A stretch of 64,000 bases of DNA from Acetobacterium sp. KB-1 (GCF_003260995.1 NZ_CP030040.1:333387-397386); one strand, 5' to 3'; positions 36,070 through 45,487 are shown, numbered from the stretch's first letter. Translations and numbers: made by a program. The notes: a model not told the origin generated them from the letters alone.

Positions 36070-37965
36070 ATGGAAAAAAAGCAGTTTAAATCAGAATCCA
36101 AGCGTCTGATGGATTTAATGATCCATTCAATTTACACCAACAAAGAAATATTTTTAAGAGAATTGATTTCAAATGCGTCCGACGCCATCGACAAGGTTTA
36201 CTACAAAACATTAACAGACAAAGATAAAACCTTTAATAAGGACGACTACTACATCCGTATTCATCCCAACAAAGATAACCGGACCCTGACCATTGAAGAT
36301 ACCGGAATCGGGATGACCGCAGCGGAACTGGAAGACAACTTGGGTACCATTGCCAAAAGTGGTTCCAGCGACTTTAAGGACGATCAGGAAATGGAAGAAG
36401 ATTTTGATCTTATCGGCCAGTTTGGGGTCGGTTTCTATTCAGCCTTTATGGTATCTGACAAGGTTGAGGTGGAAACCAAATCCTTTGACGAGGAAACGTC
36501 ATCTGTATGGGTTTCTGAAGGAGCTGATGGCTATACCATTGAACCCGGAACCCGCACCACCCATGGTTCAAAAATTACCCTGTATCTCAAAGAGAATTCG
36601 GAAGATAATAACTACGATGACTATCTGGAACCCTATCGCATTCGCCAGCTGGTTGAGCATTACTCCAACTTCATCCGTTACCCGATTAAGATGGTGGAGG
36701 AAAAGAGCCGAGTCAAAGAAGACACCAAGGACAGTGAAAATCCGGAATACGAAACCTATCTGGCAGATGATGTTCTGAATTCGATGATCCCGATCTGGCG
36801 AAAAAATAAAAATGAGCTGACCGATGAGGATTACAACAATTTCTACCACGACAAGCGACTAGGCTTTGATGCCCCCTTGGCTCATGTTCACCTGAGTATT
36901 GAAGGGGCGATGAGCTATAAAGCGATCCTTTATATCCCCGGTCAGGCCCCCTTTGATTACTACACCAGAGACTATGAAAAGGGGCTCGAGCTCTATTCCA
37001 ACGGCGTCCTGATTATGGAAAAATGCAGTGAGCTGTTGCCGGATTACTTCAGTTTTGTTAAAGGGGTGGTGGACTCCGAGGATATCTCATTAAATATTTC
37101 CCGGGAAATGCTTCAGCAGGATCGTCAGCTACGCTTAATCAGCCGTAAAATCGATACCCGAATTTCCGAAGAACTCAAAAAAATGCTGGCCAACGAACGC
37201 GAAACCTATGAAAAATTCTTTACCGCTTTCGGTAATCAGATCAAAGTCGGAACCTATGACAAATGGGGACAGGATAAGGAAAAACTTCAGGACTTCCTGC
37301 TCTTTTATTCATCCAAAGAAGGCAAGATGGTTACTCTTAAAGAATACGTAGAACGGATGCCGGAAGATCAGAAATACATTTATTATGCCACTGGTTCATC
37401 GGTTAGTCAGCTTGAAAAGCTGCCCCAGGTTTCCATTATTAAAAACAAAAATTATGAGATTCTCTATTTAACCGAGACCATTGATGAATTTGTCACCCAG
37501 ACCTTAAAACAGTATCAGGACAAGGAATTCCGTTCAGTTTCCAGCCAGAATCTGGGACTGGAAGCGCCGGAAGAAAATCAAGTCGATGATGATACAAAAA
37601 CATCTGAAGTGGATGAAAAACTTCTGGCAAAAATGAAAGACCTGATTGGAGATGAAGTCGTGAAGGTAAAAACCACGGCCCACTTAAAAGATGACGTGGC
37701 TTATCTTTCCACTGAAGGAGATCTTTCCATCGAAATGGAAATGACCTTAAACACCATGCCTCAGGGCGGTGATGTGAAGGCGAAGAAAGTGCTGGAAATC
37801 AACAAAAACCATCCGGTTTATGAAAAACTGAAAAGCTATTATGAAGTAGATGATGACCAGTTTGCGCTCTACACCGAGTTGCTTTACAATCAGGCCCGAC
37901 TAATTGCCGGCCTGCCGCTTGACGACGTGGTAGCCTTTACCAAAAACATCAGCAAACTGATGTAA
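36070..37965 (+). CDS. htpG: Molecular chaperone HtpG (Hsp90)
   Basis: 631 residues from ATG 36070, chosen over ATG 36052 because AAGAAGAGG lies 6 nt upstream of it. The GHKL ATPase domain has RELISNASDAIDKV, DTGIGMT and GQFGVGFYSAFMV, and the middle domain has ISREMLQQDRQLR with the catalytic Arg region. The C-terminal dimerisation domain is present. A cytosolic ATP-dependent chaperone for client proteins. Regulation by CIRCE puts it in the HrcA regulon, unlike Bacillus subtilis, where htpG is not under HrcA. Confidence 0.95.
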   Translation: MEKKQFKSESKRLMDLMIHSIYTNKEIFLRELISNASDAIDKVYYKTLTDKDKTFNKDDYYIRIHPNKDNRTLTIEDTGIGMTAAELEDNLGTIAKSGSSDFKDDQEMEEDFDLIGQFGVGFYSAFMVSDKVEVETKSFDEETSSVWVSEGADGYTIEPGTRTTHGSKITLYLKENSEDNNYDDYLEPYRIRQLVEHYSNFIRYPIKMVEEKSRVKEDTKDSENPEYETYLADDVLNSMIPIWRKNKNELTDEDYNNFYHDKRLGFDAPLAHVHLSIEGAMSYKAILYIPGQAPFDYYTRDYEKGLELYSNGVLIMEKCSELLPDYFSFVKGVVDSEDISLNISREMLQQDRQLRLISRKIDTRISEELKKMLANERETYEKFFTAFGNQIKVGTYDKWGQDKEKLQDFLLFYSSKEGKMVTLKEYVERMPEDQKYIYYATGSSVSQLEKLPQVSIIKNKNYEILYLTETIDEFVTQTLKQYQDKEFRSVSSQNLGLEAPEENQVDDDTKTSEVDEKLLAKMKDLIGDEVVKVKTTAHLKDDVAYLSTEGDLSIEMEMTLNTMPQGGDVKAKKVLEINKNHPVYEKLKSYYEVDDDQFALYTELLYNQARLIAGLPLDDVVAFTKNISKLM

Positions 37966-37987
37966 TCAGGCGTTCGATTGAGATACC

Positions 37988-38171
37988 GTACCGATCAATT
38001 GTTAATCAGTTGTTTGCTGCAGAATCGGACACTAATAAAAAATTAGAAATTTCTTATTAGTCGCGGGCAGTCGCCAACTACAAGCAAGCTTGTGATTGGC
38101 TCGTTGCCTTCACTCAGGCTATCGCCGTGTCCGCTCTGATGCAAACAACACGATGCAACAATTGTCGGTAC
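37988..38171. repeat. Palindromic intergenic repeat, full-length copy B
   Basis: 184 bp between GTACCG and CGGTAC. The outer arms are complementary (CAATTGTT/AACAATTG, GTTGTTTGC/GCAAACAAC, CGGACAC/GTGTCCG). Inside are two further hairpins: an AT-rich one (CTAATAA/TTATTAG) and one built on CAAGC/GCTTG within CGCCAA/TTGGC. The reverse complement closely matches copy D at 44309. No protein is encoded. Confidence 0.9.
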
Positions 38172-38220
38172 TAGGGTATTCATTTTTATGGAAGTTCTTA
38201 TAGCATTATACTGAGAGAGT

Positions 38221-38256
38221 ACCAGCACCATCCTTAAAGGACAGTGCTGGTTTTTT
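38221..38256 (+). terminator. Terminator between repeat copy B and the ABC-F leader
   Basis: ACCAGCAC (38221-38228) pairs with GTGCTGGT (38244-38251), followed by T6. It probably ends the htpG transcript. Confidence 0.85.
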
Positions 38257-38265
38257 AAGTGTCAA

Positions 38266-38294
38266 TTGACAAGTTCAACCGGTTTTGATAAAAT
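38266..38294 (+). promoter_or_regulatory. Strong promoter of the ABC-F leader transcript
   Basis: TTGACA (38266-38271), 17-bp spacer, TAAAAT (38289-38294). Transcription would begin near 38301, giving about 435 nt of leader before the ABC-F start. Confidence 0.75.
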
Positions 38295-38315
38295 AGGTGC
38301 AGAAGGTGTAACAAA

Positions 38316-38408
38316 ATGATTTTAACTATTGAAGTAGCTCTGGCAATGAAAGTTTCGATGAGACATTGTTTAGAGCCTAAACTAAAACTTTTATTCTCAT
38401 CGGTCTAA
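38316..38408 (+). CDS. 30-codon leader ORF upstream of the ABC-F gene
   Basis: ATG 38316 to TAA 38408 encodes 30 residues beginning MILTIEVALAMK. A GAAGG lies 8-10 nt upstream, and the ATG falls about 15 nt after the expected transcript start. Its place in a long leader with later hairpins fits ribosome-mediated attenuation as known for other ABC-F resistance genes. Translation is not proven; the peptide resembles nothing I know. Confidence 0.45.
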   Translation: MILTIEVALAMKVSMRHCLEPKLKLLFSSV

Positions 38409-38456
38409 GCGTTTTTATGGGATAGCAACTTATTTTAAGTGTAACGGCAAACTCCC

Positions 38457-38555
38457 GTACCAACTACTTGTTAATCAGTTGTATGCGCGCAAGTCGTATA
38501 GGCTATCGCCGTGTTCGCCTTGAGGCACACAACACGATATAACAATTGTCGGTAC
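38457..38555. repeat. Palindromic intergenic repeat, short copy C
   Basis: 99 bp from GTACCA to CGGTAC, keeping the ends (TTGTTAATCAGTTGT, AACACGATATAACAATTG) and the GGCTATCGCCGTGT part of copy B but lacking the AT-rich and CAAGC hairpins. It lies inside the ABC-F leader, between the small ORF and the hairpins. Confidence 0.8.
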
Positions 38556-38628
38556 TACGATATTTGTTTATTACATTGCTATGCTTTATTTTGATGTGCT
38601 TAAACCGATAATCAACAGGAAAGTTTTC

Positions 38629-38660
38629 AGGCCATAACGCAATGTTCGTTATGGCCTTTT
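38629..38660 (+). terminator. Leader hairpin 1 (attenuator candidate)
   Basis: AGGCCATAACG (38629-38639) pairs perfectly with CGTTATGGCCT (38647-38657), then T-rich. It lies between the leader promoter and the ABC-F gene, so it must be read through or bypassed for expression. Confidence 0.75.
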
Positions 38661-38666
38661 ATAATG

Positions 38667-38706
38667 ACAGGGAGTCAGTATAAAATGGCTCTCTGTTTTA
38701 TTTTTG
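38667..38706 (+). terminator. Leader hairpin 2 (attenuator candidate)
   Basis: An 11-bp stem (38667-38677 with 38686-38696, two wobbles) followed by TTTTATTTTT, only 30 bp before the ABC-F start. Confidence 0.65.
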
Positions 38707-38735
38707 CTAAAAATTCGCAACGAGGAGAAATACGA

Positions 38736-40268
38736 ATGGGACTATTGGACGTTATTAATCTATCACATACGTTTGGTGATAAAATTTTATATCAGGAGGC
38801 TTCTTTTGAATTATTCAAAGGGGAGCATATGGGGATTGTCGGGCGCAACGGAACGGGGAAGACCACCCTTTTAAATACCCTAATCGGAGAAATTATTCCC
38901 GATGGTGGGGAGATTCGCTGGCAAAAAGGGATCAAGGTCGGGTATCTCGATCAACATGCTAAAATTGATCAGGATGTGACGGTGTTTGACTATTTAAAAA
39001 CATCGTTTCATGAGCTCTACGAAACAGAAATCCAGCTGACCAAAATTTATGAAGACATGGGCAGCGATTGCAGTGAAAAGGCCATGAACAGAGCCTCGGA
39101 CCTGCAAAGTTTGCTTGAGAATTCCGGTTTTTATGAACTGGAAAGCCGGATCTTAAAAATTGCTGATGGGCTGGGGATTACAGCACTGGGGATGGATAGC
39201 ATCCTGGAACAGCTTAGTGGGGGACAGCGGGCCAAGGTTATTTTGGCCAAGCTGCTGTTGGAAGAACCTAATGTGTTGCTTTTAGATGAACCGACTAACT
39301 TTCTGGACAAGGAACATGTGGAATGGTTGACCGACTATTTAAAAGCTTATGAGGGCACCTTTCTGGTGATTTCCCATGACTTTGATTTTCTCGACAAGAT
39401 CACCACCTGTGTCTGTGACATCGAGTTTTCCACCATCAAAAAGTACAGCGGCAACATCACCAAATTTATCACCTTAAAAGGGCTGCGACGGGAAAGCTAT
39501 ATTCGTGAATTTGAAGCCCAGAAAAAAGAAATTAAAAAGTTTGAAGACTATATTTCCAAAAACAAGGCTCGGGCTTCCACCGCCAGCATGGCTAAGAGCA
39601 GGCAGAAGCAATTGGATCGAATCGATCGGATTCCGCCGCCAGAATTAGTGCCAAAACCCAATTTTCGTTTGACTTCCTTGCACATCTCAGCCCAGCGCTC
39701 CTTAACGGTCAAGGATTTGGAGATTGGCTATGATTACCCGTTGCTAGCCAAAATGAATTTTAAAATCGAGTCGGGTCAGAAAACCGTCATCACCGGCTTT
39801 AACGGGATTGGAAAATCCACTCTGCTAAAAACCCTGGTCAAACAGATTCCACCGATTTCGGGAAAATTCAAGTTTGCGGATAATATTAAAATCGCTTATT
39901 TTGAGCAAGATCTCAATTGGGACAACCCCACTCTGACCCCTATTCAAGTCGTTTCTGATGTGTATCCCAAGCTGTCTCAGAGCCAATTGCGGCGCTATCT
40001 GGCGCAGTGCGGTTTAAAAGCCAAAAGCATGCTTCAGGGGGTCGCGACCCTTAGTGGCGGGGAACAGGCCAAGGTAAAAATCTGTATCCTGATGCTGACC
40101 AATGCGAATTTTCTGATTCTTGATGAGCCCACCAATCATCTGGATGCCGATGCTAAAGCGGTACTAAAAAGCGAGCTGATCAAATGGACTGGTAGTCTGA
40201 TTCTCGTTTCACATGAAGCCGCGTTTTATGAAGATTGGGCTGAGCACATTATCAATATCGAGGGCTAG
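38736..40268 (+). CDS. ABC-F family ATPase (possible ribosome-protection protein)
   Basis: 510 residues from ATG 38736 (GAGGAGA 8-9 nt upstream). Two intact ATP sites: Walker A GRNGTGKTT and GFNGIGKST, signatures LSGGQRAKV and LSGGEQAKV, Walker B/Glu in LLLDEPTNFLD and LILDEPTNHLD. The linker (about 240-320) is short and basic-acidic mixed (EAQKKEIKKFEDYISKNKARASTAS). No membrane segments, so not a transporter. The long leader with small ORF and terminators is the layout seen for antibiotic-induced ABC-F genes; the substrate cannot be told from sequence. Confidence 0.88.
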   Translation: MGLLDVINLSHTFGDKILYQEASFELFKGEHMGIVGRNGTGKTTLLNTLIGEIIPDGGEIRWQKGIKVGYLDQHAKIDQDVTVFDYLKTSFHELYETEIQLTKIYEDMGSDCSEKAMNRASDLQSLLENSGFYELESRILKIADGLGITALGMDSILEQLSGGQRAKVILAKLLLEEPNVLLLDEPTNFLDKEHVEWLTDYLKAYEGTFLVISHDFDFLDKITTCVCDIEFSTIKKYSGNITKFITLKGLRRESYIREFEAQKKEIKKFEDYISKNKARASTASMAKSRQKQLDRIDRIPPPELVPKPNFRLTSLHISAQRSLTVKDLEIGYDYPLLAKMNFKIESGQKTVITGFNGIGKSTLLKTLVKQIPPISGKFKFADNIKIAYFEQDLNWDNPTLTPIQVVSDVYPKLSQSQLRRYLAQCGLKAKSMLQGVATLSGGEQAKVKICILMLTNANFLILDEPTNHLDADAKAVLKSELIKWTGSLILVSHEAAFYEDWAEHIINIEG

Positions 40269-40417
40269 CAGGGTCAGCTTTCCTGGTCTGAACCATAAAT
40301 TCGAGAATGTCTTTAAAAAAAACTTAACAGGTGTCAAAAATCCGGCTATAATGAATCATAGAGATTATTCTAATTACCAATTTACATAGAATTGAAACTA
40401 GGAAATGAGACATTAGA

Positions 40418-42910
40418 GTGAAAAAACAATTCTTAAAAAGAGAACGCATTAATGATCGTTTAGCACGAGTTTATGATTATCCACTAACCATTGTGGAAGC
40501 ACCGATGGGTTATGGAAAGACTACGGCAGTTAGAGAATTTCTGGAAACGAAAGAAATAAAATCCATCTGGGTTACGTTTCAACCTGAGAATGGTTCTGCT
40601 GATTATAAATGGAGCAAAGTCTGCGATGAAATTAGCAAATGGGATCGTGATACCGGCGAGACATTAAAGCAGCTGGGCTTTCCGGTGGACGTACCCCAGA
40701 TGGATCAAGTGTTATCGGTATTAAACACGGTAATCACAGATGAGCCCTTATTCATGGTTTTAGATGACTACCATCTGACGGATTATGAGCCCTTGAATCG
40801 GTTGATTGAGCTGATCGTGACCGAGCGAATTGAAAACTTTTATCTTATTATTGTCACCCGAAATACAGGGAATTTAAACAGCGCAGAACTTGTGGCCAAG
40901 GGATTTTGCAATTGGATCACCCAGGAAGTTTTAAAGTTCACGGAAGTCGAAGTCCGGGATTATTGCATCATGATGATGGAAACAATATCGGAGAAAGACT
41001 TGCGAAAAATAACCGAATACGCAGGTGGTTGGATTACTCTGACCTATATGCTGCTGCTTGGTTTGGAAAAAGGGATTCCAGTAGGGATGAATATGACCAT
41101 CGATGAGCTCATCAGTTTAACGCTTTTTAGTGTTTATGATGCGTTGACCCAAAAATATTTAATCAAACTTTCAATTATGGATCGTTTTACTGCCGAACAG
41201 GCCCAGTTTATAACCGGCGAATCGCAGACGGCTGATATTTTGAGAAAAATGAAGAAAGAAAATTCATTTATTTATTTTGATGAAGTAAATAAAACCTATC
41301 AAATTCATTTTGTATTGCTTGATTTTTTAAGGTCAAAACAAAATCTCTTAGCCGATGAAAAAAAGGCGCTGTACATCCGTTTGGGTGAATGGTATCTAGA
41401 CAAATTGAATTTTCCAAAGGCTTATGCGAGCTTTTATCGCGCAGGAGAAATTAGACGGATTCTTGAGCATTTGAATAATCCCCAAAACATCAGCTCTGAA
41501 ATGGCGGTATTTGAGGGCTCGCAGGAGATGTTTGAAAAAACGCCGCTTAACGTGTTGTATCACTATCCGATGGCCTATTTACTGCATATTCTTGTTTGTT
41601 TGTTCCACGGAAATGAGCGCACAGCGATTGGTAGTCGTAGACAATTGGATCAGTTAGAGCAGTTTTATAATAAACAGGATGGCATTGATCAGACTTACCG
41701 AAATCGGATTCTGGCTGAAATCAACATCGTTAAGCGGTTTACGGTATTTAATCATATTGAAGAATCCACCGTCACCAATGATTTGATTATCAAGCTATTG
41801 GATGGGGAACAATCCTACATTATGAGAAAAGAAAATGAATTTACCTTTGGATCCCCCCATCTGAGTTATAATTATTTCAGAGAACCGGGTCGGTATCAAA
41901 AAACAGTCCAACTGATTGTCGAGAAGGTTCCGGTTTATTCTCAATTTACCAGTGGCTGCGGAACCGGATCTGAATATCAGGCCCGGGCCGAATACAGTCT
42001 GGAAACTGGTAATTGGGCAGAGGCCGAACTTAATGGTGAAAAGGCAATCTTTAAAGCCCGGACCAAAGATCAGCACAGTATTGTTATTTGTGGCAATTTT
42101 GTACTGATTCGGCTGATGATTTTACAAGGAAGAATTACTGCTGCCCTGAATCGTCTTCGTGATTTGGAAAAAGAAATTCTGGAGGTCAGGAATCCTATTT
42201 ACAATACCACCATGGACATTTGCAAGGGCTATGTTTATGCCAATCTGGAACAGACAGAGATGATTCCCTACTGGCTTCAGGTGGGGGATATGACCACTGC
42301 TGATTTGCTTTATCAGGGGGTGGCTTTAAATTATCTGGTTTATGGCAAGGCGGTCGCCGCATCCCGGAATTTTGTTAAACTTGAAATTCTTTCCGAGAGT
42401 TTTATAGAATATTTTTCGATCTATCATAATCAGTTGGGAATAATCCATAACGGAATCTTTAAAGCCATTGCCAAATATAATCTATATGGCATTGAAGCAG
42501 GAATTAATGCCCTTAATAAGATTTTGGGAGAAGCTTATCTGGATGGAATCATTATGCCCTTTGTGGAAAATGCACCCTTTCTCATTGTGATGTTGAGAGA
42601 AATCAATGATCGACAGCCTAAAGATCAATTTATTCGCTGGCTGCTATCAGTTAGTGAAGTTTATCTAAAGAATCTGAAAAATGAGGAATTGTCCAGAGTC
42701 AGTCTCACTCTACGAGAACAAGAAGTATTGCGGCTTACCGCTGAAGGTCTAAAGCGCGAAGAAATTGCTAAACGGCTTTATATCGCTCCGGGTACGGTTA
42801 AGACCCATCTTCAGAATGTTTATAAAAAGCTGGAGGTTAATGGGAAAAATGCGGCGATTAAAACAGCGTTAAAAAATGGCTTGTTGTTTGCAGAAAATGA
42901 AAAAGACTAG
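40418..42910 (+). CDS. MalT-like LuxR-family ATP-dependent regulator (LAL type)
   Basis: 830 residues, GTG start at 40418. N-terminal STAND ATPase module with Walker A VEAPMGYGKTTAVREF (about residues 28-43) and Walker B LFMVLDDYHL, a long helical TPR-like middle part, and a C-terminal LuxR helix-turn-helix LTLREQEVLRLTAEGLKREEIAKRLYIAPGTVKTHLQNVYKKL (about 768-810). Such proteins switch on a target operon when a small molecule and ATP bind. The next gene on the same strand, 110 bp later, is the flavodiiron protein; the gap is enough for a promoter, so control of it is possible but unproven. Confidence 0.9.
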   Translation: MKKQFLKRERINDRLARVYDYPLTIVEAPMGYGKTTAVREFLETKEIKSIWVTFQPENGSADYKWSKVCDEISKWDRDTGETLKQLGFPVDVPQMDQVLSVLNTVITDEPLFMVLDDYHLTDYEPLNRLIELIVTERIENFYLIIVTRNTGNLNSAELVAKGFCNWITQEVLKFTEVEVRDYCIMMMETISEKDLRKITEYAGGWITLTYMLLLGLEKGIPVGMNMTIDELISLTLFSVYDALTQKYLIKLSIMDRFTAEQAQFITGESQTADILRKMKKENSFIYFDEVNKTYQIHFVLLDFLRSKQNLLADEKKALYIRLGEWYLDKLNFPKAYASFYRAGEIRRILEHLNNPQNISSEMAVFEGSQEMFEKTPLNVLYHYPMAYLLHILVCLFHGNERTAIGSRRQLDQLEQFYNKQDGIDQTYRNRILAEINIVKRFTVFNHIEESTVTNDLIIKLLDGEQSYIMRKENEFTFGSPHLSYNYFREPGRYQKTVQLIVEKVPVYSQFTSGCGTGSEYQARAEYSLETGNWAEAELNGEKAIFKARTKDQHSIVICGNFVLIRLMILQGRITAALNRLRDLEKEILEVRNPIYNTTMDICKGYVYANLEQTEMIPYWLQVGDMTTADLLYQGVALNYLVYGKAVAASRNFVKLEILSESFIEYFSIYHNQLGIIHNGIFKAIAKYNLYGIEAGINALNKILGEAYLDGIIMPFVENAPFLIVMLREINDRQPKDQFIRWLLSVSEVYLKNLKNEELSRVSLTLREQEVLRLTAEGLKREEIAKRLYIAPGTVKTHLQNVYKKLEVNGKNAAIKTALKNGLLFAENEKD

Positions 42911-43033
42911 TTGGCTGTTTGGATTTCATACATAATACAGCTTTTTTCTCCAATAAAGTTATTTTCGACATGTAAGGGTATATACATTATATGTCGCTTA
43001 TAAGTAAATGATAGCGGCGGAATGGAGATTAAA

Positions 43034-44221
43034 ATGAAAAAACGAATTAAAAATAACGTGAGCTGGGTAGGTAAAGTCGATTGGGAGCTGCAACAGTTTC
43101 ATGGCAATGAATTTTCAACCAATCATGGCTCCACTTACAATTCCTATTTAATCGAGGAAGAAAAGACTGTTTTAGTCGACACGGTCTGGTTACCCTATGC
43201 CAAAGAATTTGTGGAAAACTTAACGCAGGTAATCGATTTGAATGAGATCGACTATATTGTCGCTAATCATGGGGAAGTGGATCACAGCGGAGCCCTGCCG
43301 GAACTGATGGCGAGAATCCCAGATGTTCCCATTTACTGTTCCGAAAACGCAGTAAAGTCTTTAAAGGGTCAGTATCATCAGGACTGGAACTTCAATGTCG
43401 TGAAAACCGGAGACAAGCTGGACGTCGGCAATGGTAAAGAATTGATTTTTGTGGAAATGCGGATGCTCCATTGGCCGGACAGCATGGCCACCTATCTGAC
43501 CGGAGACAATATTCTCTTTAGCAATGATGCCTTTGGCCAGCATTATGCTACCGAAAAACTGTTTAATAAGCTGGTCGATCAATGCGATTTGTATCAGGAA
43601 GCGATAAAATACTATGCCAATATTCTAACCCCCTTTAGTGCCATATTGCGAAAGAAATTAGACGAAATTATTGCCTTTAATCTGACCATTGATATGATCG
43701 CCACCAGCCATGGCGTCATCTGGAATGACAATCCGATGCAAATCGTTGAGAAATATGCCCAGTGGGCAGGAGATTATCAGGAAAACCAGATCACGATAAT
43801 CTATGACACGATGTGGAATGGTACTAAAAATCTGGCCGAAAATATTGCCGAGGGGATTAGCCTGACCGATCCAGATGTTTTAGTAAAAGTCTTCAACCTG
43901 TCAAAAAGTGATGAGAATGACTTAATTACCGAAGTCTTTAAAGCAAAGACGGTGCTGATTGGTTCGCCGACCATTGGTGGCAGTATCCTTCACTCCATCG
44001 CCGGCTTTGTTCATCTGATGAAGGAGCTTAAGTTTAAAAACAAAAAAGCTGCCGCCTTTGGCTGCTATGGTTGGAGCGGTGAGTCAACTAAGGTGTTAAA
44101 TGAATGGCTGGAAGGCGCCGGATTCGAAATCATCAACGAGGGTCTGAAAAATCAGTGGAACCCCGATGATACTGAGCAGATATCAGCCATCGACTTTGGT
44201 AAAGAAATCGCCAAAGCCTAG
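43034..44221 (+). CDS. Flavodiiron protein (FprA family)
   Basis: 395 residues from ATG 43034; GGAG 6 nt upstream makes this better than ATG 43022. A metallo-beta-lactamase-like diiron domain (HGEVDHSG for two ligands, further His in HWPDSM and the NDAFGQH segment) is followed by a flavodoxin domain from about residue 258 (IIYDTMWNGTKNLAENIAEG). These cytosolic enzymes reduce oxygen to water or NO to N2O in anaerobes. Its neighbours on the opposite strand, asr and hcp, also deal with toxic inorganic species. Confidence 0.93.
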   Translation: MKKRIKNNVSWVGKVDWELQQFHGNEFSTNHGSTYNSYLIEEEKTVLVDTVWLPYAKEFVENLTQVIDLNEIDYIVANHGEVDHSGALPELMARIPDVPIYCSENAVKSLKGQYHQDWNFNVVKTGDKLDVGNGKELIFVEMRMLHWPDSMATYLTGDNILFSNDAFGQHYATEKLFNKLVDQCDLYQEAIKYYANILTPFSAILRKKLDEIIAFNLTIDMIATSHGVIWNDNPMQIVEKYAQWAGDYQENQITIIYDTMWNGTKNLAENIAEGISLTDPDVLVKVFNLSKSDENDLITEVFKAKTVLIGSPTIGGSILHSIAGFVHLMKELKFKNKKAAAFGCYGWSGESTKVLNEWLEGAGFEIINEGLKNQWNPDDTEQISAIDFGKEIAKA

Positions 44222-44240
44222 AAGCTGATCGATTCAACGT

Positions 44241-44279
44241 AAAAACGACTTAATCATGATTTGATTAAGTCGTTTTTAT
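44241..44279. terminator. Bidirectional terminator after the flavodiiron gene
   Basis: A 16-bp stem (44241-44256 with 44262-44277) with A-run on the left and T-run on the right. Confidence 0.92.
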
Positions 44280-44308
44280 TACGTTCTTATCTTTTACAAA
44301 CAAACCCA

Positions 44309-44486
44309 GTACCGACAATATCGAGTTGTGCGCATCAGAGCCGACACGGCGATAGCCTGCGTGAAGGCAACGAGCCAATCACAAGCTTGCTTGTAGTTGG
44401 CGACTGCCCGCGACTAATAAGAAATTTCTAATTTTTTATTAGTGTCCGATTCCGTAGCGAACAACAGATTAACAATTGGTCGGTAC
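44309..44486. repeat. Palindromic intergenic repeat, full-length copy D
   Basis: 178 bp between GTACCG and CGGTAC, inverted relative to copy B; over the central 120 bp the two differ at only a few positions. It lies between the convergent flavodiiron and asrC genes. Confidence 0.9.
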
Positions 44487-44508
44487 GGCAGTTGCCGAAA
44501 CCCTTGTT

Positions 44509-45477
44509 TCAATCGTAGTGAATACCGCCCCAGTAAACCGGGCTTTTGACGATGGTGCGGGGATCCAGTTCCACGCCTTCCATAGCCCACTTTTTATATT
44601 CTTCAAAGCCAGTGCGGTCGATGATGTAGCCGATGTGTTCTTTGCCGCCGGGTGCTTCCCGATTGATGTAGTTTTCTACAAATCGATAGGTATTTTTAAT
44701 AATTTTGACAATCGCGTCTTCGGTCGCCCAAACCAGAAAATCTTCGGCCAGCCGGGGGTTTCGTTTTCCGGTTCGTCCCATAATCGCCAATCGGTAGTAG
44801 GTTTCCGGGCTGCGGGTCCAGGCCCGGGTTGGGCAGTTGATCACACATTCGCCACAGCCGACACATTTTTCGGTGTTTCGGACAATTCGGTAATTCTCTA
44901 CTGACAAAGCATCCACCGATTTTTTCTGGCAGGCTTTAACACAGGCCAGACAACCCATGCAGCGTTCTTTTTGATACTGGGGTTCGGTCATCCCGATGAT
45001 CCCAAAATCCTGCATCCGGGTTTTGATGCAGTCATTGGCACAGCCGGTGAAGGCGACCTTAAAATGGAGATCATTGGGAAAGATTTCCTGCTCCATTTTC
45101 TTGGCAAAATTAGTGGTATTATAGGTGGCAAATGGACAGGTATTACTGCCGATACAGGCAGAGATATTGCGCGTGCCGGCTGCGGTATAGCCTTTGCCTG
45201 GGATTTCCTGATTAATATCCAATTTATCAATAATCGGCTGTAGCAGCGCATTGACGGCGTCCATATCGGTATATTTAATACCCGGGATTTCAAAGCCCTG
45301 ACGGGTGGTTAAATGGATGCGGCCATTGCCATAGGTTTTTGCAATGTTTTGAATCAGCGGCAGCAGTTCCGCCGTTAATAAGCCGCCGGGAACCCGGACT
45401 CGTGAGGCGGTTTCCCCACGGACCTTGGTGACGCGATAGGCATTCTTCTTTATCTTCTTGGTATTTAGATCTAACAT
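44509..45477 (-). CDS. asrC: Anaerobic sulfite reductase subunit C (siroheme subunit)
   Basis: 322 residues. The sulfite/nitrite reductase fold with the siroheme-4Fe-4S ligand set CIGSNTC plus CANDC (C-x5-C...C-x3-C) and two added ferredoxin clusters CMGCLACVKACQ and CVGCGECVINCP. It catalyses six-electron reduction of sulfite to sulfide. The gene lies 10 bp after asrB in an asrA-asrB-asrC operon on the minus strand. GGAGGAG precedes its ATG. Confidence 0.95.
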   Translation of the reverse strand: MLDLNTKKIKKNAYRVTKVRGETASRVRVPGGLLTAELLPLIQNIAKTYGNGRIHLTTRQGFEIPGIKYTDMDAVNALLQPIIDKLDINQEIPGKGYTAAGTRNISACIGSNTCPFATYNTTNFAKKMEQEIFPNDLHFKVAFTGCANDCIKTRMQDFGIIGMTEPQYQKERCMGCLACVKACQKKSVDALSVENYRIVRNTEKCVGCGECVINCPTRAWTRSPETYYRLAIMGRTGKRNPRLAEDFLVWATEDAIVKIIKNTYRFVENYINREAPGGKEHIGYIIDRTGFEEYKKWAMEGVELDPRTIVKSPVYWGGIHYD

Positions 45478-45487
45478 GGCACTCCTC

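Noticed and set aside
37988-38555. CRISPR array
   Set aside because: The repeats are palindromic elements of differing length with no regular spacers and no cas genes nearby.
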